Shown in pieces: positions 1 to 6,922 of a DNA stretch of 17,594 bases. The notes beneath the pieces were generated by a model, which made no database searches, was not told the DNA's origin, and saw only the letters and a list, made by a program, of their open reading frames with translations. The number at the start of each line of letters is the position of its first letter. The stretch's first letter is position 1. The DNA is taken from the NCBI GenBank assembly GCA_023265495.1, contig JAHFTP010000011.1, positions 1 to 17,594 of the forward strand, in the 5' to 3' direction. The position numbers and the translations under genes are program-made. This stretch comes from Chlamydiota bacterium. Its GTDB lineage: Bacteria > Chlamydiota > Chlamydiia > Chlamydiales > Rhabdochlamydiaceae.

Positions 1-417
1 AGGATGTTTCATCTCCACGATAAAGTGATGCAGATCCGCAATAATTACAAAAAAGAAGTATTTAATGGAGATATAGGCAGAATCACTGAGCTCAATGTGG
101 GAGAACAAACGATGAAGGTTTCCTTTGATGGAAAAATCGTCGACTACGACTTTACGGATATGGATGAGCTGGTGCTAGCTTATGCAGTATCTATCCATAA
201 ATATCAAGGAAGCGAATGCCCTTGCATTGTCATACCCATACACATAAGCCACTTTAAGCTTCTCACCAGAAATTTGATTTATACGGGGATCACAAGAGGG
301 AAAAAACTCGTCGTCCTCATTGGAACAAAAAAGGCACTTGCCATTGCGGTAAAAAATGAAGAGGTGAAAAAGCGGTATACAGGACTCAAAGAGTTTCTGG
401 AAGAAACGATGCGCTAA
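1..417 (+). CDS. recD: RecD-like ATP-dependent DNA helicase, C-terminal fragment
   Basis: Only the last ~138 codons are in the window; the frame is open from base 1. The visible part is the second RecA-like domain of a superfamily 1B helicase of the RecD/RecD2 (exonuclease V alpha) type. Diagnostic stretches are the start of the domain (DKVMQIRNNYKK with FNGDIG shortly after), the helicase motif V/Va region AYAVSIHKYQGSE (a Gln-Gly-Ser triplet in the usual place), and the motif VI region RNLIYTGITRGKK with its arginine finger. RecD unwinds DNA with 5'-3' polarity, either inside RecBCD or alone (RecD2); the fragment cannot separate these. Its TAA overlaps the stop codon of the convergent metG gene. 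The metG–recD adjacency is also found in Chlamydia trachomatis (from memory, CT032–CT033). Confidence 0.88.
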   Translation, partial: RMFHLHDKVMQIRNNYKKEVFNGDIGRITELNVGEQTMKVSFDGKIVDYDFTDMDELVLAYAVSIHKYQGSECPCIVIPIHISHFKLLTRNLIYTGITRGKKLVVLIGTKKALAIAVKNEEVKKRYTGLKEFLEETMR

Positions 418-2456
418 GATACCTGATCTCCAGGTGCGCTCTCAACAAATAGTGGCAGCTCAAATCCTTTTGCTCCCTTTGCTGCGAGGACCATCCCCTG
501 ACTCTCTACTCCCATGAGTGTAGCAGGCAGCAGGTTGGCTACAACGAGGATCTTCTTACCCACTAAAGATTCTATTGAGGACAGATGCTCCCCGATTCCT
601 GCAACAATCGTTCTCTTTTCAAAGCCTACATCTACGGAAAGTTTGAGTAGTTTTTTACTTTTAGCGACGCGCTCTACGCTAAGAATGGTTGCCACTCGCA
701 GATCCATCTTTCTTACATCATCGATGTTAATGCTGTCTTTAAGCGGAGCAATCACGTGCTGTTTCTCTTCCTTAACAGACATTTTTTGTAACTTGGCCAT
801 CTCTGCTTGTATTTGCAAGTCCTCAATCTTACGAAAGAGGATCTCCGGAGCGGGAAGCAATGTACCTTCCACTAGAGAATGGGTGAGAGCGCGATCCCAC
901 TTTTGTGAGGAGAGAGAACTGGTAAATCCGAGCATCTTCCATACCTTCTCCGATGTAGAAGGAATGATTGGAGCAGAGGTAAGAGCTAACACTTTTATAC
1001 ATTCCAAGCAGCATCCAATGGTGTTTTGCATATCCGGCTGGGTCTTGGGATCTTTTGCTGCCGTCCACGGCTTTTTACTGTCAAAGTACATGTTACCGGC
1101 TTGCGCAAGCTCCATAACGAGCTGAGAAGCTTTTCTCAAGTGATAGTGATCATAAGCCTCGGATATGAGAGCAGCTAGGGTGTGTATCTTCTGCACGAAT
1201 GCATGGTCTACCTCTTGCAGGTCTTGTTGTGGGGGGACTTTCCCTGCGCACTGCTGCTGAGCAAAGACCAGCACCCTGTTGACTAAGTTACCGAACTTAC
1301 CTAACAGCTCAGCATTGCATCGAGACTGAAAGTCTTTCCAAGTGAACTCCGCATCTTGCGTCTCCGGGGCGTTGGCTGCAATGGTATATCGGATCTGGTC
1401 TGCCGTGTACTCTGAAAAGAAACTCTCTAAATCTATGTACCAGCCTTCGCTCTTGCTGAACTGCTTGCCTTCCAAATTATAAAATTCGTTGGCAGGAAGA
1501 TCATCGACAAGTTTGTAAGGCTGACTTTGTCCCATAACCATCGCAGGGAAAAACACCGCATGGAAGGGGATATTATCCTTTCCTATGAACTGCACAAGTT
1601 TTGTCTTAGGATCGAGCCAATAGTCTTTCCAGGCGTCTTTAGATGCCCTTTTCTCCGCCCACTCCTTCGTCGCAGAAATATAGCCAATGGGCGCATCAAA
1701 CCATACGTACAGCACTTTCCCTTCCGCCTCTTTAAGCGGAACGGGAACGCCCCAGTCAGAGTCCCTAGTAATGGCTCGGGGCTTGAGATCGTCGATGTAG
1801 GCCTTAGCAAAGTGCTCTACATTAGCTTTCCAATGCTTTGTCTGTATCCACTCAGAGAGCTTTTCTTTAAAACGATCGAATCGTAAAAACCAATGCACCG
1901 TATCTTTTAAAATCAGCGAAGATCCAGAAATCTTGGACTTAGGATGCAAAAGGTCTGTTGCCTCATAGCTGGCTCCACAAGAAGGACATTCATCTCCCCT
2001 AGCTTTATCATAGCCACATTTAGGACATGTTCCCTGCACGTAGCGATCCGCTAAAAATCGTTTATCTTGCTCCGAGTAGAGCTGATGGCAGAGTTTTTCT
2101 TCGATATACCCATTTTTATGTAAATCGAGAAAAAACTCTTGCACCACAGCTACGTGTCCAGGCCATGTAGTACGAGAATAATGATCAAAAGAAATCTGCA
2201 ACTTGGTAAAAAAGTTCTTATTCACCTCGTGGAAAATATCGACATGCTCTTTAGGCGTCCTCCCTGCCATGTCTGCGCTTAAAGTAATGGCCACACCATA
2301 CTCATCGGATCCGCAGATGTAGAGGACATCATTTCCTTGCAACCTCTTAAACCTGGCGTAGCAATCGGCAGGAAGATACGCCCCTGCAATATGGCCGAAA
2401 TGCAGAGGTCCATTTGCATAAGGAAGAGCTGCTGTGATAAGAATTTTTTGTTGCAT
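414..2456 (-). CDS. metG: methionyl-tRNA synthetase with C-terminal tRNA-binding domain
   Basis: Class I aminoacyl-tRNA synthetase that charges tRNA-Met (including initiator tRNA) in the cytoplasm. At 680 residues it has the full long-form length. The HIGH-type signature is HFGH at residues 19–22, and the KMSKS-type loop is KQFSKS at 331–336. A zinc knuckle with cysteines at 144, 147, 157 and 160 marks the two-knuckle MetG1-like connective peptide. Residues from about 577 form an OB-fold Trbp111/EMAP-like tRNA-binding domain (IDDVRKMDLRVATI onwards). The gene is last in the yicC–gmk–small ORF–metG operon, starting 8 bases after the previous stop. Only a weak Shine-Dalgarno sequence is visible, so translation may be coupled to the upstream gene. 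Its TAG overlaps the TAA of the convergent recD fragment. Confidence 0.97.
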   Translation of the reverse strand: MQQKILITAALPYANGPLHFGHIAGAYLPADCYARFKRLQGNDVLYICGSDEYGVAITLSADMAGRTPKEHVDIFHEVNKNFFTKLQISFDHYSRTTWPGHVAVVQEFFLDLHKNGYIEEKLCHQLYSEQDKRFLADRYVQGTCPKCGYDKARGDECPSCGASYEATDLLHPKSKISGSSLILKDTVHWFLRFDRFKEKLSEWIQTKHWKANVEHFAKAYIDDLKPRAITRDSDWGVPVPLKEAEGKVLYVWFDAPIGYISATKEWAEKRASKDAWKDYWLDPKTKLVQFIGKDNIPFHAVFFPAMVMGQSQPYKLVDDLPANEFYNLEGKQFSKSEGWYIDLESFFSEYTADQIRYTIAANAPETQDAEFTWKDFQSRCNAELLGKFGNLVNRVLVFAQQQCAGKVPPQQDLQEVDHAFVQKIHTLAALISEAYDHYHLRKASQLVMELAQAGNMYFDSKKPWTAAKDPKTQPDMQNTIGCCLECIKVLALTSAPIIPSTSEKVWKMLGFTSSLSSQKWDRALTHSLVEGTLLPAPEILFRKIEDLQIQAEMAKLQKMSVKEEKQHVIAPLKDSINIDDVRKMDLRVATILSVERVAKSKKLLKLSVDVGFEKRTIVAGIGEHLSSIESLVGKKILVVANLLPATLMGVESQGMVLAAKGAKGFELPLFVESAPGDQVS

Positions 2457-2464
2457 GAAAGTAC

Positions 2465-2692
2465 TTACTCGTGTCTCTGTTCTTGCTGATCGGCTTTATC
2501 TAGCATTTTCAACTCATCCAAATACGCTTCGGAAGGATGTTTTCTCACCTGCTCGAGAAGATCTCCCAGCGTTACTTCATGTCCGGAAAGAATGAGATAT
2601 TTGCCAAGCTTTATAGCATAGTTGGCAAGCTCAAAGTTGTTCTTGGCAAGGCCGCGCAGGACCTCTGTAGTTAGTTGATCTTTTAAAAACAT
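2465..2692 (-). CDS. small conserved protein in the rpoZ position; candidate RNA polymerase omega subunit
   Basis: A 75-residue protein. I chose the internal ATG at 2692 because GGGAG sits 6 bases before it and 13 bases separate it from the gmk stop; the longer in-frame start (2731) would overlap gmk with no ribosome site. The protein is small, helical and charged, ending in a Gln/Glu-rich tail (ADQQEQRHE). The segment KNNFELANYAIKLGKYL resembles the N-R-F-x-L-x-x-x-A-x-(K/R)-R-A-x-x-L core of omega (RpoZ), and yicC–gmk–rpoZ is a widely conserved bacterial gene order. From memory, the Chlamydia gene in this slot (CT031) is only called hypothetical. Omega is a plausible inference, not a proven call; a plain Chlamydiae-specific protein is the alternative. 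Confidence 0.75.
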   Translation of the reverse strand: MFLKDQLTTEVLRGLAKNNFELANYAIKLGKYLILSGHEVTLGDLLEQVRKHPSEAYLDELKMLDKADQQEQRHE

Positions 2693-2705
2693 AGTTTCTC
2701 CCTTT

Positions 2706-3299
2706 TTAACGAATTTTATGATCTTCAGCAATAAGGATGCTTCTTAAAATCTGATAGGCAGTGTGCAAGTTTTCATTCACTATCTGATAGTCGTAGTGGG
2801 AAGACTGCTGTATCTCTTTTTCTGCCCATGACAAGCGGTAATTGAGCTCCGCTTCCCCTTCTGTCTTTCTCTTAGAGAGTCGGTCTCTAAGCTCTTGCAT
2901 GGAAGGAGGTGATAAAAAGATATAGACAGCGGAAAACTGCATTTCTTGCAGCTTTAACGCTCCTTGCGTATCTATCACCAAAATCACATGTTTGCCAAGG
3001 CCTATTCTTCGCTCCACCTGCTGTTTTCCCGTCCCATAGTAGTGGCCAAAAACCTCGGCATACTCAAGAAAGTCTCCAGCTTGTATCTTCTTTGCAAACT
3101 CTTCTTTGGTAATGAAATAATAATCTTTACCATCGACTTCCCCACTCCTTGGAGCCCTTGTGGTAAAAGACACGCTCTCCTCCACCTGAGAAAACTCCTC
3201 CGTGAGCATACGTACCAATGTAGTTTTTCCGGTACCTGCCGGCGCGCTTAGGACAAATACAATTCCCTTAGAATGATGACTTAATAATTCTAATGCCAT
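2706..3299 (-). CDS. gmk: guanylate kinase
   Basis: Phosphorylates GMP to GDP with ATP, an essential step in guanine nucleotide supply. The 197 residues are the usual family length. A Walker A loop (SAPAGTGKTT, residues 18–27) lies at the N-terminus. The GMP-binding segment follows (SFTTRAPRSGEVDGKDYYF) with the Thr-Arg-x-x-Arg pattern and the Gly-x-Asp-Tyr-x-Phe signature. The P-loop reads A-G-T-G-K-T rather than the common S-G-V-G-K-(G/S/T), a conservative variant. It starts 2 bases after the yicC stop and is followed 13 bases later by the candidate omega gene, so the three are almost certainly one transcript. In C. trachomatis (from memory) gmk directly follows rnhB; here yicC and a TA-like island separate them. 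Confidence 0.96.
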   Translation of the reverse strand: MALELLSHHSKGIVFVLSAPAGTGKTTLVRMLTEEFSQVEESVSFTTRAPRSGEVDGKDYYFITKEEFAKKIQAGDFLEYAEVFGHYYGTGKQQVERRIGLGKHVILVIDTQGALKLQEMQFSAVYIFLSPPSMQELRDRLSKRKTEGEAELNYRLSWAEKEIQQSSHYDYQIVNENLHTAYQILRSILIAEDHKIR

Positions 3300-3301
3300 A
3301 G

Positions 3302-4186
3302 TTACTCTATGTTTTGGGCTTGCTCTCTGATTTTTTCTAATTCACTCTTCATGCTAATCGCATACTTAGAGATTTCAAGATCGTCAGATTTTGCCGCTAT
3401 CGTATTCATTTCTCTATTCATTTCCTGCAGGTAGAAATCGATATTTTTCCCGATGCTGTTATCGTCCGATCTTAAGATTTTTTTCAGCTGGATAATATGA
3501 GAGTGGAGCCTGGCTATCTCTTCCGTAATATCTCCCTTTTCCGCATATAGGATAATCTCCCTATGGAGCCTTTCTTCCTGGTCAACGAGCTGTTTAAACT
3601 CCCCCATTTTGGAGAGCAGCTTTTTCTGGTATCTAACAAAGGCACCATCTTTTTGTGCTTCGACCTGTTGCAAGCTCTCTTCAATCCCTGCAAGGACACC
3701 CAAGATCTGCTGAAGAAGAGCAGCGCCTTCAGCACGCTTCATCGCAACAAAAGACTGAGCCGCTTGGCTCAAGGCCGATTGGATCTCGGAGGAGATCTGC
3801 TCATAGCCTTGCTCTACATCCATGCAGCTTACACCTTCCATCCTTTCCAGCAGCAAAGCAAAAGGGACGGATTCCTTTACGTCATACCCTAATTTTTTTG
3901 CTATAGAATCGAGCATGGCCTTGGTTGTAGCCAGCTTCGCCGTCTGCATGTCAATTGCCATGCTAGCATCCTCTCCGGGGCTTAAAGCAATCTTCACAGT
4001 CACCTGTCCCCTAAATACATAAGCAGAAAGCCACTTGCGTATCTCCACATCAAATAACAATAAATCTTTGGGTAGGTGGATGTGGATGTCTAAGTATTTC
4101 CTATTTACGGAATGGATTTCTACAACCCAGCGACCTAAAGAAGACATCAAAGCAGCCCTACCATAGGCTGTCATACTTTTAATCAT
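3302..4186 (-). CDS. yicC: YicC/YloC family endoribonuclease
   Basis: A 294-residue member of the YicC/YloC family, whose characterised members are endoribonucleases. The N-terminal signature MIKSMTAYGRA (residues 1–11) is the family hallmark. The C-terminal ~75 residues carry the conserved DUF1732 block, including EEIARLHSHI, GKNIDFYLQEMNREMNTIAAK and a closing Lys-x-x-(I/L)-E-(K/R)-I-R-E-Q-x-x-N-(I/V)-E pattern. Length is normal. It heads the yicC–gmk–small ORF–metG operon, with an AGGGA ribosome site before the ATG and a good promoter 30 to 58 bases upstream. yicC next to gmk is a common bacterial arrangement. The upstream neighbour, in the opposite orientation, is the accessory TA-like island. 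Confidence 0.93.
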   Translation of the reverse strand: MIKSMTAYGRAALMSSLGRWVVEIHSVNRKYLDIHIHLPKDLLLFDVEIRKWLSAYVFRGQVTVKIALSPGEDASMAIDMQTAKLATTKAMLDSIAKKLGYDVKESVPFALLLERMEGVSCMDVEQGYEQISSEIQSALSQAAQSFVAMKRAEGAALLQQILGVLAGIEESLQQVEAQKDGAFVRYQKKLLSKMGEFKQLVDQEERLHREIILYAEKGDITEEIARLHSHIIQLKKILRSDDNSIGKNIDFYLQEMNREMNTIAAKSDDLEISKYAISMKSELEKIREQAQNIE

Positions 4187-4215
4187 GGGAGTCCCTGGAT
4201 TGAGATATTTAGGTA

Positions 4216-4244
4216 AATATACATAATAACAAGTTGATGGTCAA
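4216..4244 (-). promoter_or_regulatory. sigma70-type promoter of the yicC–gmk–metG operon
   Basis: Read on the minus strand, TTGACC (4244–4239), a 17-base spacer and TATATT (4221–4216) match the housekeeping consensus at 5/6 and 5/6. The expected start of transcription near 4209 gives a leader of about 22 bases before the yicC ATG at 4186. Confidence 0.7.
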
Positions 4245-4451
4245 GGTTTTTACCTCCTCCTTCCCAGTAAAACAGCTACGATTCTATTTGCTTTTAGATT
4301 TTTGCATATAGAACAATAATAAAGCTTTTAATTCAGTCAAAAAGCGATTTGAGACCTTCCACTTTTTTCTCCAAAAAAAACACTTTACACTTTACCAACA
4401 CGAGGAACGATTACCTGTACAGTTCCTGAAAATAGTTGCTGAAGAAATTGA

Positions 4452-4468
4452 TACATTGTTACAATGTA
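4452..4468. promoter_or_regulatory. perfect 17-bp palindrome, candidate operator of the TA-like module
   Basis: TACATTGT-T-ACAATGTA: two perfect 8-base arms around a single base, about 95 bases before the DUF4258-homologous reading begins. HTH antitoxins of the MqsA/HigA type repress their own operons through such palindromes, and the HTH gene starts at 4801. A TTGATA hexamer (4448–4453) overlaps the left arm, but I see no convincing -10 box at the right distance. Operator role is inference. Confidence 0.45.
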
Positions 4469-4591
4469 AAGAAAAAGAGGAACTCAATCACCTTGGCCGC
4501 CGAATGGATTAAGAATCTGCCCGAAGTGATTAGGCAGCATATAGAAAACAGAAAATATTGATTAACAGAGCATGCCATCGATCGACAGAGT

Positions 4592-4804
4592 TTGCGCTGT
4601 CTTAAATTGCCTGATGTAATTGAGGTTCTAAAAACTGGGTTTCATGAGCAAGACAAAACCTTGTTCAATAACAAGTTCCAAACCTGGAATTATGCAATAA
4701 GAGGCAAAACTATTGATGGCAGGGACTTGAGGGTAATTATTGCTTTTGAAAAAGATATGATTATTATCACAGTAATCAAATTGCCTAGGAGGGGAAAAGA
4801 ATGA
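4592..4804 (+). CDS. DUF4258-like (toxin-type) protein, 5' end probably disrupted
   Basis: The only usable start is TTG at 4592, giving 70 residues, but family-like sequence begins earlier: from 4562 the frame reads LTEHAIDRQSLRCLKLPDVIEVLKTG. This matches the DUF4258 opening pattern Thr-x-His-Ala-x-x-R with the following D-V-x-x-(V/A)-L-x-x-G. The rest (GRDLRVIIAFEKDMIIITVIKL) is the expected pair of beta strands. An in-frame TGA at 4559–4561 cuts off the first few residues, and no ribosome site precedes the TTG. Either the gene is inactivated or it uses an odd start. DUF4258/BrnT-like small proteins are often RNase-type toxins (family knowledge). The stop overlaps the next gene by 4 bases (ATGA), a typical toxin-first TA arrangement. 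Confidence 0.55.
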   Translation: MRCLKLPDVIEVLKTGFHEQDKTLFNNKFQTWNYAIRGKTIDGRDLRVIIAFEKDMIIITVIKLPRRGKE

Positions 4805-5268
4805 AAAGCAAAGATCAAAAAATTAAGACGCTTGTTTACAGAGGCCTTGGATTTCCCATCACACTGGTGAATGCTCCTATGCGAAAAGTGTTCGGCGAAT
4901 GGATTATTGATATTGACATGACTCGATTGCAATTAGTTGTGTTAAGAGCTTTGACTTTTAAGCAAGGAAGGCTCACGAAGGAAGAACTGCAATTCATCAG
5001 AAAATTTCTTTCCTTGACCACAACAGAATTCGGACGTTATTTTGGAGTGACTCATTCAGCGGTTGTTCAATGGGAAAATGGGAAGAGACTGGTAACACCA
5101 TCGACGGAGTTTTGCATTCGATTGCGTCTGCTAGATTATCTCCGAGTAAAAGCTGAAGAATTCCGCAATCTTTACAATGTGGTGCATTTGAGTGTTTTGG
5201 CAAAAAAGAAACCGGCAAAACATAGTCCCATTGAAGTCGATATAGCTGAAAATTACAAAGTTGCCTAG
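4801..5268 (+). CDS. MqsA/YgiT-like HTH antitoxin-type protein
   Basis: A 155-residue protein with a Cro/C1-like helix-turn-helix at about residues 63–107 (LQFIRKFLSLTTTEFGRYFG, then VVQWENGKR), the arrangement seen in MqsA/YgiT antitoxins. The N-terminal half (VYRGLGFPITLVNAPMRKVF, GEWIIDIDM) resembles the YgiT N-domain but lacks the zinc-binding cysteines, so it would be a zinc-free variant. The start is secure: AGGAGGGG lies 6 bases before the ATG, which overlaps the upstream stop. Likely role: partner and repressor of the DUF4258-like protein, possibly acting at the palindrome 4452–4468. If the toxin gene is broken, this is an orphan antitoxin. The pair lies between two blocks that are contiguous in Chlamydia, suggesting horizontal acquisition. 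Confidence 0.8.
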   Translation: MKSKDQKIKTLVYRGLGFPITLVNAPMRKVFGEWIIDIDMTRLQLVVLRALTFKQGRLTKEELQFIRKFLSLTTTEFGRYFGVTHSAVVQWENGKRLVTPSTEFCIRLRLLDYLRVKAEEFRNLYNVVHLSVLAKKKPAKHSPIEVDIAENYKVA

Positions 5269-5346
5269 ATGCAATTTAAGGACAACCTTTCTCAGATAAT
5301 TAGAACAGATATATCTTCTAAATCCAGCTTGGATGGAAAGGCCATT

Positions 5347-5799
5347 TCAATTTTTGAAATCCAAGGCAAAATGATGCGCCACAATCTTAAAGCCGCAATT
5401 GAGATAGAGCCTATGTGCATCGTGCCTTTGAGGACCACTGTCTAAATGCACTTGATCGCATTTTGCTACTTTTGCCAGCTCGATCACCCATTGTAATAGC
5501 TTCCTCCCATAGCCGTTTTTCCTTGCTTTGGCATCGGTGATTAAATCATCGATGTAGAGAACCCGCCCCCAGGACAAGAACTCCAAAAATCGAAAGCCTG
5601 CAACAGCTCTTACCTCACCGCCGTCTTGGCAATACACCAGGCGATATCCTTCTGCAAACTGCCTCTGCACCTGTTCGATAAATGCCTGTTCTTCCACCAA
5701 ATGGGGACGGAGCTGATGGATGACCTTATAGCAATTGCGAATTTGCTCGGCTGTACTCGCTTCTTTGACGCCTGTATCTTCTTTGAGATTGCGATCCAT
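5347..5799 (-). CDS. GNAT family N-acetyltransferase
   Basis: A 150-residue single-domain GNAT enzyme that would transfer an acetyl group from acetyl-CoA to an amine; the substrate cannot be predicted. The acetyl-CoA pyrophosphate-binding motif A is clear: the strand YIDDLITD leads into Arg-Lys-Asn-Gly-Tyr-Gly (residues 93–98, the R-x-x-G-x-G/A signature) and the helix RKLLQWVIELAK. Motif B is the following LDSGPQRHDAHRLYLNCGF, a typical A-x-x-(L/F)-Y-x-x-x-G-F ending. The start has GGAG at a good distance and lies 14 bases after the rnhB stop, making this the last gene of the long rpmE–rnhB operon. It lies between rnhB and gmk, which are neighbours in C. trachomatis (from memory), so it is probably an addition. 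Confidence 0.85.
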   Translation of the reverse strand: MDRNLKEDTGVKEASTAEQIRNCYKVIHQLRPHLVEEQAFIEQVQRQFAEGYRLVYCQDGGEVRAVAGFRFLEFLSWGRVLYIDDLITDAKARKNGYGRKLLQWVIELAKVAKCDQVHLDSGPQRHDAHRLYLNCGFKIVAHHFALDFKN

Positions 5800-5813
5800 G
5801 CAAGGACTCCGTG

Positions 5814-6461
5814 TTAGGATTGTTGTGAAGGCAAAATAATCTGCGAGAAAATCTCTTTTATAGGACTAAACGTCCTCCTGTGGATAGGGCAGGGGCCTAA
5901 CCTCTTCACTGCCTCCACATGAGCTTTGGTGGGGTACCCTTTATGCTTAGCAAAGCCATATTCGGGCCATTTTTCATGGTAGGCAAGCATGATCCGGTCT
6001 CTCGTCTCTTTTGCAAGGATCGATGCCGCTGCAATCGTGTAAGAGAGGGCATCCCCTTGGATGACTGCCTCTCCACGGATAGTTGTACGGGGAGGATAGA
6101 TGGAGCCGTCAACTAGGACATAATCTGGCTTTTTCTTCAGCCCAGAAAGGGCGATCTCCATTGCGCGGAGTGTGGCTTGTAATATATTGAATTTGTCTAT
6201 GACATCTGCCTCCAGAACAGAGACACAGTAGCAGACTCTGGAATCTTGTGTGAGCTTGTCAAATAGCTCTTTTCTTTTTGCGGGGGAAAGTTTTTTGCTA
6301 TCATCTACTTGAGGCAGAAAAAAATCTTCTTCTAGGATGCATGCTGCTGCGACGACTGGTCCAGCAAGAGGTCCCCTACCAGCTTCGTCAACGCCAGCTA
6401 TGGTAGAATACCCCTTTTGCCTTGCTCTTTTCTCAAAGAAAAATGCATCTCCTGCCACCAT
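5814..6461 (-). CDS. rnhB: ribonuclease HII
   Basis: Cuts RNA in RNA–DNA hybrids and removes misincorporated ribonucleotides. The four-acid metal site is visible: Asp25-Glu26 in GVDEAGRGPLAGP, Asp118 in VLVDGS, and Asp155 in the helix AKETRDRIM. The SKKLSPAKR element after the first strand is also family-typical. At 215 residues it is the normal bacterial RNase HII length. GGAG precedes the ATG, and the gene follows rplS by 14 bases in the same orientation, as in C. trachomatis (CT028–CT029, from memory). Confidence 0.96.
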   Translation of the reverse strand: MVAGDAFFFEKRARQKGYSTIAGVDEAGRGPLAGPVVAAACILEEDFFLPQVDDSKKLSPAKRKELFDKLTQDSRVCYCVSVLEADVIDKFNILQATLRAMEIALSGLKKKPDYVLVDGSIYPPRTTIRGEAVIQGDALSYTIAAASILAKETRDRIMLAYHEKWPEYGFAKHKGYPTKAHVEAVKRLGPCPIHRRTFSPIKEIFSQIILPSQQS

Positions 6462-6475
6462 GGAACTATCTCCAC

Positions 6476-6895
6476 TTAGGTAGCTGGTTGCTCGCCTTCT
6501 TCCTTCTCGACATGGACAGCAGCTTTAGCAGCAGCTTTTCCTGGGCCGATGCGCTCTTGTACTTTTGCAGCTCTTCCTGAAGCTCCTCTTAAGTAATAGA
6601 GCTTGCTCTTTCTTACCTTCCCTACTTTGCCGACTTCAATTTTTGCAATCCTTGGGCTGTGGAGAAGAAACACTCTTTCCATCCCAGAGCCGTAGGATAC
6701 TCTATAGAGAGAGACTGTCTCAGAAAGTCCGCTTCCCTTGCGTGCTATGACTGTACCTGTAAATACCTGAATACGCTCTTTTTCCCCTTCAATAATACGG
6801 GTATGAATGGAGATCGTATCTCCTACAGCAAAGCTGGTTATATTTTGTTTAAGCTGTGCAGATTCTAACTGTTGTATAACTTGACACTGTTTCAT
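6476..6895 (-). CDS. rplS: 50S ribosomal protein L19
   Basis: A protein of the large subunit near the 30S interface. It shows the L19 core: FAVGDTISIHTRIIEG, then a Q-x-F-x-G-x-V-I-x-x-x-G-x-G segment, then VSYGSGMERVFLLHSPRIAKIEV, and the closing KLYYLRGASGRAAKVQER. It is 139 residues, longer than the usual ~115–120 because of an Ala/Glu-rich C-terminal extension ending EEGEQPAT. A strong AAGGAG lies just ahead of the ATG. It sits between trmD and rnhB; rpsP–trmD–rplS is a widespread ribosomal operon. Confidence 0.97.
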   Translation of the reverse strand: MKQCQVIQQLESAQLKQNITSFAVGDTISIHTRIIEGEKERIQVFTGTVIARKGSGLSETVSLYRVSYGSGMERVFLLHSPRIAKIEVGKVGKVRKSKLYYLRGASGRAAKVQERIGPGKAAAKAAVHVEKEEGEQPAT

Positions 6896-6922
6896 GTTTT
6901 CTCCTTTACATCGACTTGCCTT

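Larger units (their letters stand above)
4187..4561. other. intergenic region with operator-like palindrome and possible decayed coding sequence
   Basis: About 375 bases without a convincing intact gene. It holds the yicC promoter at the left and a perfect 17-bp palindrome at 4452–4468. On the plus strand, one frame reads like a protein tail at 4396–4511 (QHEERLPVQFLKIVAEEID and so on, ending GRRMD-stop). The next frame reads AAEWIKNLPEVIRQHIENRKY before the TGA at 4559–4561, directly abutting the DUF4258-like reading. Neither stretch has an ATG, so if coding they are remnants. No terminator or IS ends were recognised. Confidence 0.4.

Noticed and set aside
514..1125. Plus-strand ORF of 203 codons inside metG.
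   Set aside because: Antisense shadow of metG, which has all catalytic motifs and full length; the plus-strand product is Ser/Leu-rich with no recognisable domain.
5322..5334. Short inverted repeat ATCCA-GCT-TGGAT between the antitoxin-like and GNAT genes.
   Set aside because: Five base pairs and a three-base loop with no T-tract; not enough for a terminator.
5269..5445. Plus-strand ORF of 58 codons starting with ATG directly after the antitoxin stop (TAG-ATG).
   Set aside because: More than half lies antisense to the convincing GNAT coding end, there is no ribosome site of its own, and the protein resembles nothing I know. The close spacing is probably chance.
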